From Psychromonas algicola (GTDB lineage: Bacteria > Pseudomonadota > Gammaproteobacteria > Enterobacterales > Psychromonadaceae), in assembly GCF_004378355.1 (NCBI RefSeq), contig NZ_SNUB01000001.1:152307-216306 (forward strand): a stretch of 64,000 nt of DNA, in the 5' to 3' direction. Each line of letters starts with the position of its first letter. The first letter of the stretch is position 1. Shown here one piece after another: positions 44,909-56,100 of this stretch. The notes beneath the pieces are model-generated. The model was not told the DNA's origin, searched no databases, and saw only the letters and a program-made list of their open reading frames with translations. The position numbers were made by a program, and so were the translations under genes.

Positions 44909-47900
44909 TTAAGCTTCAACAATACTAAGGACAATATCTTTAACTTGATAGATACGCAGACCATCTTTAGATAGATTCGCATCTCCAATTAAACGCACTT
45001 CATTTGCTGACGTTATGATTTCTTTAAGATGTACATCGAGATTCATTTTTTTATTAAGCGGTGTTATTTGTCCACGATATTTCCATTCCACTTTTGTTGT
45101 TGGTGCAATAAAACGCGGATTAATAAATTGTTTACCCAAATCATTGGTTAACGCATAACATTGTAATAATTCAATAATCGCTTCAACCCCTAATGAACCT
45201 GGCATCACAGGATCTTGATGGAAATGATAACGGAAGAACCAATCACTTGCATCAATAGTGCGTTCACCATAAATATAGGCCAATTGATGATTGCCACCGC
45301 CTTCAACGATACTCACTTGATCAACAAAATTCAGTTTTCCACCTGCTAAACGATACGCAGGTTTATCTGCCTTTGTTGTATATAAGCTAAGCGCTTTATC
45401 GGATAAATCTATCTGTTTAATATCAGAGTTTGCAATATTATGATCTACAAACCAAGGCTGAGTGACCTTACCATTATCAATACCTAATTGGTTGGTTAAT
45501 GAATCGGCACTAAAGTAACCAAAGACAGCTCCACCTTTGTAAATTGTTTCACCATCTACACTTAAATCAAAACTAAAGCTTTGAATAATCGCACCGCCCG
45601 CCATGCTAGTCGATAATAAAACCGATTTATTTACGATAGTTTTACCACGTAAATCAACCTGTTTTAAAATTTCACCATGACCATCCAAATTACGGAAATA
45701 TAAATCCTTATCAGGATATTTAAGCGTGGTGCCCATATAAGCAGAAATGAAACCATTAGGTTGTAATGCAATTTCCATCAACAATGAATAAGGCATCCAA
45801 TTATCACTAGTATTATGAGTGAAATACCAAGCATCTTCAGGTACAACATATTCAGCAATACAGCTCGAAGGCGTTTTAAAGTCCATTCGCTTGCCTTGCA
45901 CTTGTGTTACTTGAGTCACGACTTGTAAATCACCACAGGGCGTTCTTGGTGGTGTTCTACCTTGGTAAACATCAAACTCATTGCCGAAACACTGGCTGAT
46001 ATCACCCGTTGCAAATTCAAAGAGATGCCACGGAGTAAAAGGAACACTATCTGGTTTTCTATTTTGACCATTAATATCCGGAGCCGGGAAATGTTTGATG
46101 GGCACTACGCCTTTATTGGTTGGAGCAGAAAAATCTGATTCCACACGCATCAAAGGACGACTTGGATTTAAGAACGGATTAATACCGCGTTCATCAAGCA
46201 TTTCTGCATTATTAGTTGTTGTGTTAATCGTCTTATTTTCAACTAAAGCTACGTTACTAGGTAAACTGACTGGATACGGACTGTTCTCATCTTGCTCTTT
46301 GATTTCCATACAAAGATTTTTGAAATCAACCACGACTTTACCGTCGAGAATGATATCAATATTGGCTTTAATAAAAGGTCTTGGTGACATGCCAATATCG
46401 GTAACTTCCATTCGATAAGTTAGCGTATTAGTTTGTGGTCTTACTTGTCCACGACAACGTACAGTTTGAGCCTCACCTGCCATCGGTTGGAAACGTGCAT
46501 TATTAACTTCGCCATTCATGCCTAACCAAAGCATAAAGAACATCGCCATTTGCCCACAACCTTCAGACATTAACGAGCCAGCCATCACTTGATCATCTTT
46601 AAAATGACATGGGAAATACCAATGCTCAGGCGAAAGATCTTTTTGTCCTTCCAAAAGTCCTAATCCCCAATGACCGCCCTGCCTGTCGATTTTAGTAATA
46701 CGCTCAATCATTAAGAATTTTTCAGATGAAAACTTAAGAGAAGGATTACGACCTTGCTGATCATAATTTTCGCCAAAACAACCTTTGATATCACCGTGCA
46801 CTAACTTCAGCATATCTTGATAGTTATATTCAGTTTTAGTATTGCTTATTAACGGTGTAAAACTCGATTTCACTGCGTTATCAAATTCAGCTTGATCGGT
46901 TTTTGTCGCAATCACGCCTTTACCATCGGCTAATTCTTCATCAGTAAAGAATCCTGCACAGCCGTTGCGCATAATTAATACTTTTTTATCGCCCACATAA
47001 CAATCGTAATGGAAGAAGAATAAAAGTTGCTCACCATTTTTAGCATAGGAATCAATATGGATTTCATAACGTAGCGTTTCACCGCCAAAGGCCATCTCTT
47101 CTAAAAACGTTAATTCACAATCTAATAGGCGATAAACACGTTCACCTTTGTTTTGAAAATCGATACCAATATAAGAGATCAACATCAAATCACATTGACC
47201 CGATTCAACGGACACTGACCATGGAATTTGACCATCAATTAAAAAAGGTGCATCCAATGGAATATCGTATTCCGTAAACATTGACGCTTTTTTATATTCG
47301 TGAGTCGTTGCCTCTAGCGCGGTCACTCGGCTTACTAATAAATAATCAGTGGTTGGTAAACGTACACGACGTGGATAGCTATCAATGATTTTATATTCAT
47401 CACCAAACACCTTGCTAATATCACCTTCAGCAAACTCAACTAATTGTGCGGTATCAAAAATAACTTTCGCCGGTTTATTAAACTGCTCTTTTAATTGCAA
47501 ATCAGGATATTGATACCCACTTTGTCCTTTAATGGATAATTGGCCTACTTGTTTCGCTATAGCGTTCTTAGTTATTGGTGTTTGCTTAGTTGTTTGTTCA
47601 TTTTGTACAAAAAATTCGCTTAAAGCTTCCCTAGAAACATTTACGCCAGCTTGTAATTTGATTAAGGTTGAAATCTGTTTTTCAGCCATAAAGCGTTGCT
47701 TTAAAAAAGCTTGGTGTGTTTTTGCTTGTTGCTCAATCATTTGGCTTGTTGGCGTTGATGACCTTGGCGTTATGTCATCTAGTTGAGTTTCTTTTAACAT
47801 CGCCGTTTTTGAAACAGTTGATCTTGCCACAACTGGCTCCTCTATTTGGATTGGATTCGCAGGTAAGAGCTGTTCATTTAACACCTGCTTTATCTCTACT

Positions 47901-50650
47901 ATCACGGGGTTATTTTTTTGTGAACAGATGCTATCAAAGATAGATTTACCACCTAAATAAACGGTCTTAATCAAACTTGGTTTTTTAGGAGCTATTGTTG
48001 CTTTTTGTTGTAAAGGTATGTCTTTATCTGCATCTCGATTTGAAAGTATTAAATGCGCAACGCTGCTATCCATGCCTAAACCATTTATAGCAACATAGTT
48101 TGCGTTTTTAACAGCAAGCACACTTGAAATAATACTCGCCATGCCCGAAGCATTATAACAATGCCCGATTTTCTGTTTTGAAGAAACGATATTACAATTA
48201 CCATAAACCGCCGATAACGCTTTACTTTCAGATGCCAATTGCGACAAGTTTCCAGCCGCAAAGGCTTCGATGTGCTTGACTTGAGAAGCGTCAACACTCG
48301 CTTGCTTTAATGCATTCAATGCTGCGATTTGATTACTTTCTTGTCCATCGTTAGCTGTAAACACACAAGCATCAATATTGGCATACACTTGCTGTGATTG
48401 TGTTTTATTTGTAGCTTTAACGACAATCGCACCAGCGCCTTCACCCACTAGCCAATTTGACTGTTGTAATGGATCCGCTTGTATATGTGCATCTTCAGAA
48501 ACAGGATTAAAACGCTGTCTTAAAGAAACATTCTCAAAACTACCGGCAAGGTCAACACTCGCAATAATAACGGCTTCAACATCAGATGTTTTTAGCAGGT
48601 TATCGGCAATGTCAACACACCGATAAACCGAGTTTTCTTCACTTGAAACCGTGAAAGCAGGTCCGCTAAAATCCCACAATGCTGAGATGCGAGACGCCAT
48701 AATATTACCAATAAAGCTGGTATATTGGTTTAACTGTGCAGGTTCATTAATGCTTTGTTTACTGATATGCGTCAGCTCAGCTAATTGTGCTTCCGTTAAA
48801 GTAATCCCTTGTTCGACAAAGCTTTGTTTAATTTGAGAAAGTAAATTCACGCGACCACGATATTGATGTAAATCTAATTCTAATCCCATTGCCACTAGCA
48901 CAGCAACGTTACTACTTTCACTTAATTTAGCATCTTTCGCCGCGTTATCTGCCACTTTCATCATCAACAATTGTTGCGGGATCAAACTATCTTGATCGTT
49001 TGGTGGGATCTTGAAGCGTAAGAAATCAATATCGAACTGTTCAATGTAATTACCACGAGGCGCTTTATTTAAACCAGCTTGATGTAGCACAGGAAGTTGC
49101 AGCTCTATCCCCTGCCAACGACGACTTGGTAACGCAGAAAAAGCATTATCATTACTATTTAAGAGTCGCTGATAATCACCTAAGTTATCAATAGAGCCAA
49201 AATGGCAGTCCATTCCCACGATCGCTAAACCTTGTACGTCATTAAGACGTTTAGGTGGAACGCTTAAAGGCGAATCACTTCCTTGTAATACGATATGTGC
49301 ATTACTACCACCAAAACCAAAAACACTCACGCCAGCCGTTGCTCTATGAGCGTTTTCTGGCCATGATATTTGGCTTGTTGGAATTTGAGCCGCTGAAAAG
49401 TAGTTTTGTTTAGTACTAATCGCATTAGTAACATTGATAGTAGCTGGGATCACTTTTTCATTAAGCGCATAAATCGCTTTAGTCATCGCTGGCATGCCAG
49501 CCGCCGTTAATAAATGACCAAGATTAGACTTAGCCGAACCTAATAAGGGTTTATGATCATGTCGACTAAAGAATTGCTCCATTGAACTTAATTCAACTTT
49601 GTCGCCCTTTGGCGTTCCTGTTGCGTGACACTCAATATAATCCACATGTTTAGGATCAATCTGCGCATCTCGATAAGCTTCTTGATACGCCAATACTTGC
49701 CCTTTACTGTTTGGACTTAAAACAAACTCACCTTTACCATCATTAGTTAACGAGCCACCTTTAATCACAGCATGGATATGATCACCATCAGCAATCGCAT
49801 CACTATGACGTTTTAACACCATCATGCCAGCGCCCTGACCTGCGAATAATCCTTGCGAATCTTTATCAAAGGGAGCGTGACGGTTATTCTCAGGAAAAGC
49901 TTGGAAGATTGAAAATCCCATATTAACAAATAGTGAATCCGCCGCAGAAACCGCACCGGCTAACATCATCTTCGCCTTGCCTGTTTGCAAATAATCACAG
50001 GCTAATTTAAGGCTATAGCATGATGATGCGCAGGCTGCATCCAATGCAAAGTGACTTCCGCCTAATCCATTGATTTGTGCTAATAAAGCCGCTGGGTAAC
50101 CTGCTACTAATGCATTTTCAGGTACTACGTTTTTGCTTTCTGCAAATGGCGCTAAAGTTAAATTGGTGGCCAATGTTTGCTGTAATGCTAATTCCACCAC
50201 ATGGCGATAAGACTCAAGAAACAAATGATTAGAGTTTTTTGTTGGAAAAGATAAATTACCTAAAATCAAACCACATTCTTTTAGCTTTTCGCTCTGCCAA
50301 TAACCTGCATCTTGTAACGCACGTTTAGTCACATACAAAGACCAATGATGTAAATCATCAAGATTATTCAGATAACTTTCTGATAATGTATTTTCAGGTA
50401 AGTGAGTTTCATTACTTTGTAGATATTCCTTGGCATCAAATTCGAAATCACGAATGTAGCCACCATACAAACAATAGTATTTATCACTTTCACCTTTCTT
50501 ACCTAAATACTCATTAGGATTAACACTTAATTCAATGTCAGTAATAGGTGTTCTATTATCTTGTTGTTGCAGTAATTGCTGCCAAAATGCATCGGGTGCA
50601 TTTGAACCGGGAAATAAATTAGCAATACCTACAATGGCGATGTTTTCCAT
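44909..50650 (-). CDS. pfaC: PfaC, ketosynthase/chain-length-factor/dehydratase subunit of PUFA synthase
   Basis: A multidomain subunit of about 1913 aa. KS is at about 1-450 with the active Cys in DAACASSCYSL (near 205) and His motifs HATGTPKGD and GHLLTAAG. A second, chain-length-factor KS is at about 490-880; at the Cys position it reads FTVSSEENSVYR, so it lacks the catalytic Cys. Two FabA-like dehydratase/isomerase domains have His in CHFKDDQVMAGSL (near 1350) and YHFHQDPVMPGSL (near 1810). These domains set the cis double bonds. ATG 50650 is chosen with GAGAG upstream; GTG 50656 would add two residues. It lies nine bases after pfaB. Confidence 0.97.
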   Translation of the reverse strand: MENIAIVGIANLFPGSNAPDAFWQQLLQQQDNRTPITDIELSVNPNEYLGKKGESDKYYCLYGGYIRDFEFDAKEYLQSNETHLPENTLSESYLNNLDDLHHWSLYVTKRALQDAGYWQSEKLKECGLILGNLSFPTKNSNHLFLESYRHVVELALQQTLATNLTLAPFAESKNVVPENALVAGYPAALLAQINGLGGSHFALDAACASSCYSLKLACDYLQTGKAKMMLAGAVSAADSLFVNMGFSIFQAFPENNRHAPFDKDSQGLFAGQGAGMMVLKRHSDAIADGDHIHAVIKGGSLTNDGKGEFVLSPNSKGQVLAYQEAYRDAQIDPKHVDYIECHATGTPKGDKVELSSMEQFFSRHDHKPLLGSAKSNLGHLLTAAGMPAMTKAIYALNEKVIPATINVTNAISTKQNYFSAAQIPTSQISWPENAHRATAGVSVFGFGGSNAHIVLQGSDSPLSVPPKRLNDVQGLAIVGMDCHFGSIDNLGDYQRLLNSNDNAFSALPSRRWQGIELQLPVLHQAGLNKAPRGNYIEQFDIDFLRFKIPPNDQDSLIPQQLLMMKVADNAAKDAKLSESSNVAVLVAMGLELDLHQYRGRVNLLSQIKQSFVEQGITLTEAQLAELTHISKQSINEPAQLNQYTSFIGNIMASRISALWDFSGPAFTVSSEENSVYRCVDIADNLLKTSDVEAVIIASVDLAGSFENVSLRQRFNPVSEDAHIQADPLQQSNWLVGEGAGAIVVKATNKTQSQQVYANIDACVFTANDGQESNQIAALNALKQASVDASQVKHIEAFAAGNLSQLASESKALSAVYGNCNIVSSKQKIGHCYNASGMASIISSVLAVKNANYVAINGLGMDSSVAHLILSNRDADKDIPLQQKATIAPKKPSLIKTVYLGGKSIFDSICSQKNNPVIVEIKQVLNEQLLPANPIQIEEPVVARSTVSKTAMLKETQLDDITPRSSTPTSQMIEQQAKTHQAFLKQRFMAEKQISTLIKLQAGVNVSREALSEFFVQNEQTTKQTPITKNAIAKQVGQLSIKGQSGYQYPDLQLKEQFNKPAKVIFDTAQLVEFAEGDISKVFGDEYKIIDSYPRRVRLPTTDYLLVSRVTALEATTHEYKKASMFTEYDIPLDAPFLIDGQIPWSVSVESGQCDLMLISYIGIDFQNKGERVYRLLDCELTFLEEMAFGGETLRYEIHIDSYAKNGEQLLFFFHYDCYVGDKKVLIMRNGCAGFFTDEELADGKGVIATKTDQAEFDNAVKSSFTPLISNTKTEYNYQDMLKLVHGDIKGCFGENYDQQGRNPSLKFSSEKFLMIERITKIDRQGGHWGLGLLEGQKDLSPEHWYFPCHFKDDQVMAGSLMSEGCGQMAMFFMLWLGMNGEVNNARFQPMAGEAQTVRCRGQVRPQTNTLTYRMEVTDIGMSPRPFIKANIDIILDGKVVVDFKNLCMEIKEQDENSPYPVSLPSNVALVENKTINTTTNNAEMLDERGINPFLNPSRPLMRVESDFSAPTNKGVVPIKHFPAPDINGQNRKPDSVPFTPWHLFEFATGDISQCFGNEFDVYQGRTPPRTPCGDLQVVTQVTQVQGKRMDFKTPSSCIAEYVVPEDAWYFTHNTSDNWMPYSLLMEIALQPNGFISAYMGTTLKYPDKDLYFRNLDGHGEILKQVDLRGKTIVNKSVLLSTSMAGGAIIQSFSFDLSVDGETIYKGGAVFGYFSADSLTNQLGIDNGKVTQPWFVDHNIANSDIKQIDLSDKALSLYTTKADKPAYRLAGGKLNFVDQVSIVEGGGNHQLAYIYGERTIDASDWFFRYHFHQDPVMPGSLGVEAIIELLQCYALTNDLGKQFINPRFIAPTTKVEWKYRGQITPLNKKMNLDVHLKEIITSANEVRLIGDANLSKDGLRIYQVKDIVLSIVEA

Positions 50651-50659
50651 AAACACTCT

Positions 50660-53134
50660 CTATGAGACTAACGTTGTGCGAGTCATTTTTTCAACTTTTC
50701 TAACTAAAGAACCGCTGAAGAAAGACTGTAAATTAATAGGATGACCAAGGCTGATTAAAGGCGCGATAGTTTTTAAGATGCCACTATAATCATCTAAATT
50801 CTTCTGATTGACTGATAAACAAGTCACTGGTTTTGTTTCTAAAATACGATCAATCCAAGTACTTAATGACTTACCTGCACCCATTTCAATAAATGCATGG
50901 TTGCCATTGTCTGCTTTTGCTTGGTAAAGAGCTGAATAGATCGCTTTAATTAAATGAGGAAAATCAACTTGCTCGGTTAAGCATTTACTAATACTCACAG
51001 CAATGGCCTTTTCTGTGACTGGCACTGGCAAATAACAGGAACTAGAAAACAGCTTAGCGTGAACCGATGAATTAACTGGCAAAGCATATAAAGCTTTCAT
51101 ACTTTCATATTCACTTTTTGCCAAGTCACAATGAATGATATTAGGTACATCTAAGGGTAAAGCACGTATTGAAAGACACTTCGCTAATGCTAAACACTGC
51201 GAAGGTTCACCAGCTATCACCAAGCTATCAGGTGTATTAACAATAGTGATATAAACACGCGGAAACTCTTCCAACACGGATTCAACTTGCATTAACCCTG
51301 CTTTGAGATAATAAGATTCCCATTGTTTTCCACTTTCGCTATTTTCTTTATCCCAAACGCCATGTAAACGTTTTAAAGGGCCAGATAATTGTTCGGTAAA
51401 TATTTTGCTTTGACGTAATCGTTGACCTAATAGTTGAGGCGTTTTCCAACATCCCAAGGCTGCAAACATACTTACTTCACCCATGCTATAACCTGCCGCA
51501 CTGGTTGCTTTAATTGAAAGCTGCTCTTGAAAAATAGATGTTAGTAAACAAGCATAACTTACACCTGCTTCTGCAATATTTGCCAGCTCCGCTCGTAAGG
51601 ATTGTTCCTGCTTAGCTTTCATTGTTGCATCAGGTTGCGTGGCTAATCTTGGCGTCATTAAATGATCTTGAAAGCTATATGCCAAGTCATCAGTAATAGC
51701 CGATAATTGCTCATAAGATTCAGGAAATAAACGTAATAAATCTTTGCCCATTCCAACATATAAAGCGCCGACGCCAGGGTAAATAAAACTAACTGGATTT
51801 ACTTTGTTATTCACTGCGACTAACTGACCACTACAATAACTACCAACAGGTGTTTTCCATACTTGAGCGCTTTCAATTGCAGCAGCAAGGCCTGAAAATG
51901 CTAACTTTAATTGTTGGCTTAACCTGACAAATGAGGAAGCAATTAACACCACACAATAGATATGAGAAGGCTTTAAAGATTGAGTGTTTAAATCTTCATA
52001 GGATTGATATTGTTGATGTGCAAAAGCAGTGAAATCTTGTAATTCAGCATTTTCAATACGAGTCTGAGTGAGGTTCAAAGCAGCTAATAAGCTCTCACAA
52101 TCCGCTGCATAAAAAATAACAGGTTTATCCGATTGCTGTGCTAGAAAGCCTCCTTTTGAGTTGGGTTTACTTTTTTTAGCTTTTGTTATTAGTGATGTAG
52201 TTTCAGAGACAAGAACCAGCTGCTGCTTTTGAATGCTCTGCTTGAGACTCAAATTACTCACAATAACATGACGCTGTTTAGTACCTTTATTGCTAAGGTA
52301 ACTCGTTGAGTCAGCTAAATAATACAAACCAGCCGCTTGCCATTCTTCTTGAGAGAAGTCACCAAGCAGCTCATGTTCGCAACCAATTCGATAACGTTGA
52401 TCGACAGATAAAATAGCGCTAATTAAACACAGCATAAAATCAAAATGTCCACTGCTATTTTTAATAAGATCTACTTCAGTTAATAAGGTATTTGGGATTG
52501 AAGCTTCAGTAAGGCTAGATTGACAGTAAAGATCCTTAAATGCTTCTAACCATATGGATTGATGTTGATCTCGCTGAGATTCTGACTGCGATTCATTTAA
52601 AACAATAGATTCTACTTGTTCAGGTACTAAGTTATTGGCCGTCAAAAATGATTGAATATTTGCATTTAAAACATTCGCTGTAATGACAGCATACTGATAA
52701 CAGACTTTGATTTGTGGATGAACAGCAGCAACGACTTGATCACACACTAAAAGAGCGGCCACTCCATCAAAGGCATTTTCATTAATTGACAATATTAATA
52801 CAGGCGCATTACAGTCTTCGCTAATGACTTGCGCAGAATCTAATGCTTCATTAAGCGAAGCCTGTTGATTAACACTCGCAAAATTATCTGTTAATTTTTC
52901 AAACGATAATGAAGTTTGTGAAGGTTCATTTAAAGAAATCAAATGTGTTTCAGATCTGAACAAGTGATTCGTAGTTAATATGCCATCAATCAAAACAACG
53001 GTTTTATCGATTACTTGTTCAAACGAATTTTCTGTATTGACGGCAATAGGCAGATTGCAGTAAAGGTGATAATCGAAAGCATCGATATCCTTTACTGAAT
53101 CAAAACAAACCTCTAAACCTATTACCGATAACAT
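50660..53134 (-). CDS. pfaB: PfaB, acyltransferase subunit of PUFA synthase
   Basis: An 824-aa protein. The C-terminal half (about 440-790) is an acyltransferase domain with PVSFIYPGVGALYVGMGKDL and the serine motif AAGYSMGEVSMFAALG (near 555-570). The N-terminal half is a degenerate, KS-like region without a recognisable active Cys. PfaB is thought to influence product identity (EPA versus DHA) in related clusters. Its ATG follows the pfaA TAG with no base between (TAGATG), a clear case of coupled translation. Confidence 0.95.
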   Translation of the reverse strand: MLSVIGLEVCFDSVKDIDAFDYHLYCNLPIAVNTENSFEQVIDKTVVLIDGILTTNHLFRSETHLISLNEPSQTSLSFEKLTDNFASVNQQASLNEALDSAQVISEDCNAPVLILSINENAFDGVAALLVCDQVVAAVHPQIKVCYQYAVITANVLNANIQSFLTANNLVPEQVESIVLNESQSESQRDQHQSIWLEAFKDLYCQSSLTEASIPNTLLTEVDLIKNSSGHFDFMLCLISAILSVDQRYRIGCEHELLGDFSQEEWQAAGLYYLADSTSYLSNKGTKQRHVIVSNLSLKQSIQKQQLVLVSETTSLITKAKKSKPNSKGGFLAQQSDKPVIFYAADCESLLAALNLTQTRIENAELQDFTAFAHQQYQSYEDLNTQSLKPSHIYCVVLIASSFVRLSQQLKLAFSGLAAAIESAQVWKTPVGSYCSGQLVAVNNKVNPVSFIYPGVGALYVGMGKDLLRLFPESYEQLSAITDDLAYSFQDHLMTPRLATQPDATMKAKQEQSLRAELANIAEAGVSYACLLTSIFQEQLSIKATSAAGYSMGEVSMFAALGCWKTPQLLGQRLRQSKIFTEQLSGPLKRLHGVWDKENSESGKQWESYYLKAGLMQVESVLEEFPRVYITIVNTPDSLVIAGEPSQCLALAKCLSIRALPLDVPNIIHCDLAKSEYESMKALYALPVNSSVHAKLFSSSCYLPVPVTEKAIAVSISKCLTEQVDFPHLIKAIYSALYQAKADNGNHAFIEMGAGKSLSTWIDRILETKPVTCLSVNQKNLDDYSGILKTIAPLISLGHPINLQSFFSGSLVRKVEKMTRTTLVS

Positions 53135-56100
53135 CTATGCACTAGCCTTAAATAGTTCAGCTAATGTTGCACTACAAGTCACTTCAGCACCGCTTACTTT
53201 AGCAATGATCTTATTATCACTATCAACTAGCAACAGATCGCCAACCACGCGTTGACCTGCCGTTTCTGTGATCGTAAGCTTGATGAAAAAGACTTCATTA
53301 ATACCTACTTCGCGATAAACCTGCCAGCCATTGGTTTTGGTCGGTAAACTACCCACGCCCATTAATTTATTGGTCCAAATTAACAGAGCTTGATAAACCA
53401 AATCATTCGCTAATACATTATGATCGGCTAATAAAAACTCACCTTGTGCCGCTAAGGTAGACTCATCAATAACACATTCCATTAATAAACCTGACTGATC
53501 AATATGATGTAGTTGTTTAATACCTTGAAAGTTTTTGCCATGAAATAAACTGCCATCTTGATAAAGTATATTCACAGACTCACAAGCTTTAACCGTTAAA
53601 GCTTGTGGCAAAGGTAATTCATCTTGATAAACAAACTCTTGTTTAACATTGTTCAAGCTTAAGTTGACTAGTGCGCGATAATGAAATTGCGATTTACCTT
53701 GCTCTTTTTTACTACTTACAGTGACTTCAACAGTTAAAAGTGAATCATCTATAACAGGCTTAGTTTCTGTTAACTTCATTTCGATCAAAAACTGGTCTAC
53801 TTCCTGTCCATCAAAAACAATGCCTTTAAACAGTTTAAAATCTTCAATACCTTGATAGTAATAATCAGGATATAGCGCTTCACAGGCTTCTTTCATCCAT
53901 GCAATTGCACAAACCGTTGGTAACACTTGGTTTTCACCAATTTTATGATGTGCAAGTAGCGAATTGTTCTCAGTATTAAATACTTTAACAAGGCTACCCG
54001 TTAACGGCTTTTTTATTGAAGCGTCCTCGCTTTTAGCATCACCTGACATATCTGTACCGACTACAATTTGAACACAACGATTACTGTTTGCGGCAAGTTC
54101 ACTTGCTAATAATTTAGCTCCCGACTCAACAGGAATAATATAAACACCACGTTCGTCAAACATGCGTTTTAGCTCAGGCGTTACCATGCCGCCATCCCAC
54201 GGTCCCCAGTTAAAACTAAGCACTTGTGCTTTTGGATATAATGACTTGAATCGGTATGCTGCTTTATTAAGGATCTCATTCGCAATCGCGTAATCTGACT
54301 GTCCAGGATTACCGTAGAAACCAGCCGCCGAAGAGAACATCACTAAATGCGTTAATTTATTTAAATCACAACAAGCTAATAGCGAATCTAAGCCCATAAT
54401 TTTAGTGTTATAAACTTGGTCAAATTCCTGTAATGTTTTTTGCTCTATGTATTTATCAGCTAATACACCTGCGCCATGAATAATGCCAGTCACATCACCC
54501 CATACATCACAAATAGGTTGAATCACATCGCTTACATTTTGTTTATTGCAAACATCAGCAGATACATATTCAGCAACCCCACCAGCAGCAGTTATATTGG
54601 TTAACGTTTGCGTAATTTCGCGATTGGCCATCACAGGGTAAATCATCTCTTTGATTAATTTAGGACTTGGCTTCTTGCCCGAATCGATCAAATGTTGCAT
54701 TGCCGCTTTCTTCAGCGCCTCTTCCGTTGCATGATTTAGTGACCAGTTAGCTTCATCGGCCTGATACTGTGAGCGACCTAATAGAATAAATCGACATTGA
54801 TGTTGTTTAGCAATTTCCACAACACAATGTGCCGTCACCCCTTTTGCACCGCCACTCACTAAGAAAACAGAATTTTGCGTAATGTGATTACCACTTTCTA
54901 AGGCATAACTATCCGTCGATTTGGCCACTAAGGTTAAACGACCTTCTTTGTTAAACCCCACTTCAACAGGCGATGTTTGTTTATCGTTTAATTCGCTGAT
55001 AACAATATTTTCAACTTTATTCGCCGCGTAACTAGAAGGAATATCAATGATTCGACAGAACACATTTTCCCATTCATGATCTAGAGTTTTAACTAATCCA
55101 GCTAAGCCAGCTTGGATTAGGTCGACTTTCTTCTCAATTTTATTAGTTGCGAAATCCCCACCTTGTCGAGTTAACACCACAAATGATGACCGAACATCAT
55201 TATTTTCTTGGCCTAAGACAGGCTGATTTAACTTAGTTAATTTTGCTAATAAGAAAGCAAGCTGTAAGCCTTTCTTATGGTTTGACTCAAAACGAATACC
55301 TTCAACCTTAGTTTTTGGATTTAGATAAATCACTGAATGCCATTGCGAAGAGCCTAACGCTTTTTCAATATCAACTTCCGTTGCATCGGCCAAAGTAATA
55401 TTAGCAATTGCATCATCTAACTTTTTACTTGCGGTTGAATCTATCCAGTTCGGTGTTAATAAAGTGACAATCCAGCCAAACTTAACTAAATGATTTGCAA
55501 TTTGAACCGCACTATCAAGGCCATCATTCACTAGCAAACAATTTTTATTGCTTACAGTTGAATCAATACATTCAATCTCAGGAAGTTGCATCACTTCAAC
55601 GATTGAACTTGGTGAAGGCACAAAACTCACTTCTTTATTGAGAACAACAACTTCAATATCAGCCTTATCTTCATTTGCAGACGTTTTCATCACTGAAGAT
55701 TCAGAAGGTGTAGCAACATCATGCATATAGTTAACAATCTCAGCTAAAGTACGCATTTGCGATAATTGCTCTGCATCTAACTCAGGTAAGTTTATTATTT
55801 CATCTTGAACTGCACCTAGAATTTCAACACGCTTAATAGAATCAATACCTAAGTCAGCTTCCATATCCATGCTTAGCTCTAACATATCCGTTGGATAACC
55901 TGTTTTATCGGCAACAACTGACAGCATAGTGCTTTCAATTTTTTGCAGATCAACCGTAGTATTCGCAAAAGTTGTTAATTCAGGTGTTGAAGAAGAAGCT
56001 ACGATTTCAGCATTAACTTCAACATTAGACCCACCAGCGACTTCACTCATGTAGTTAACAATTTCTGCTAGCGTACGCATTTGTGATAGTTGTTCAGCGT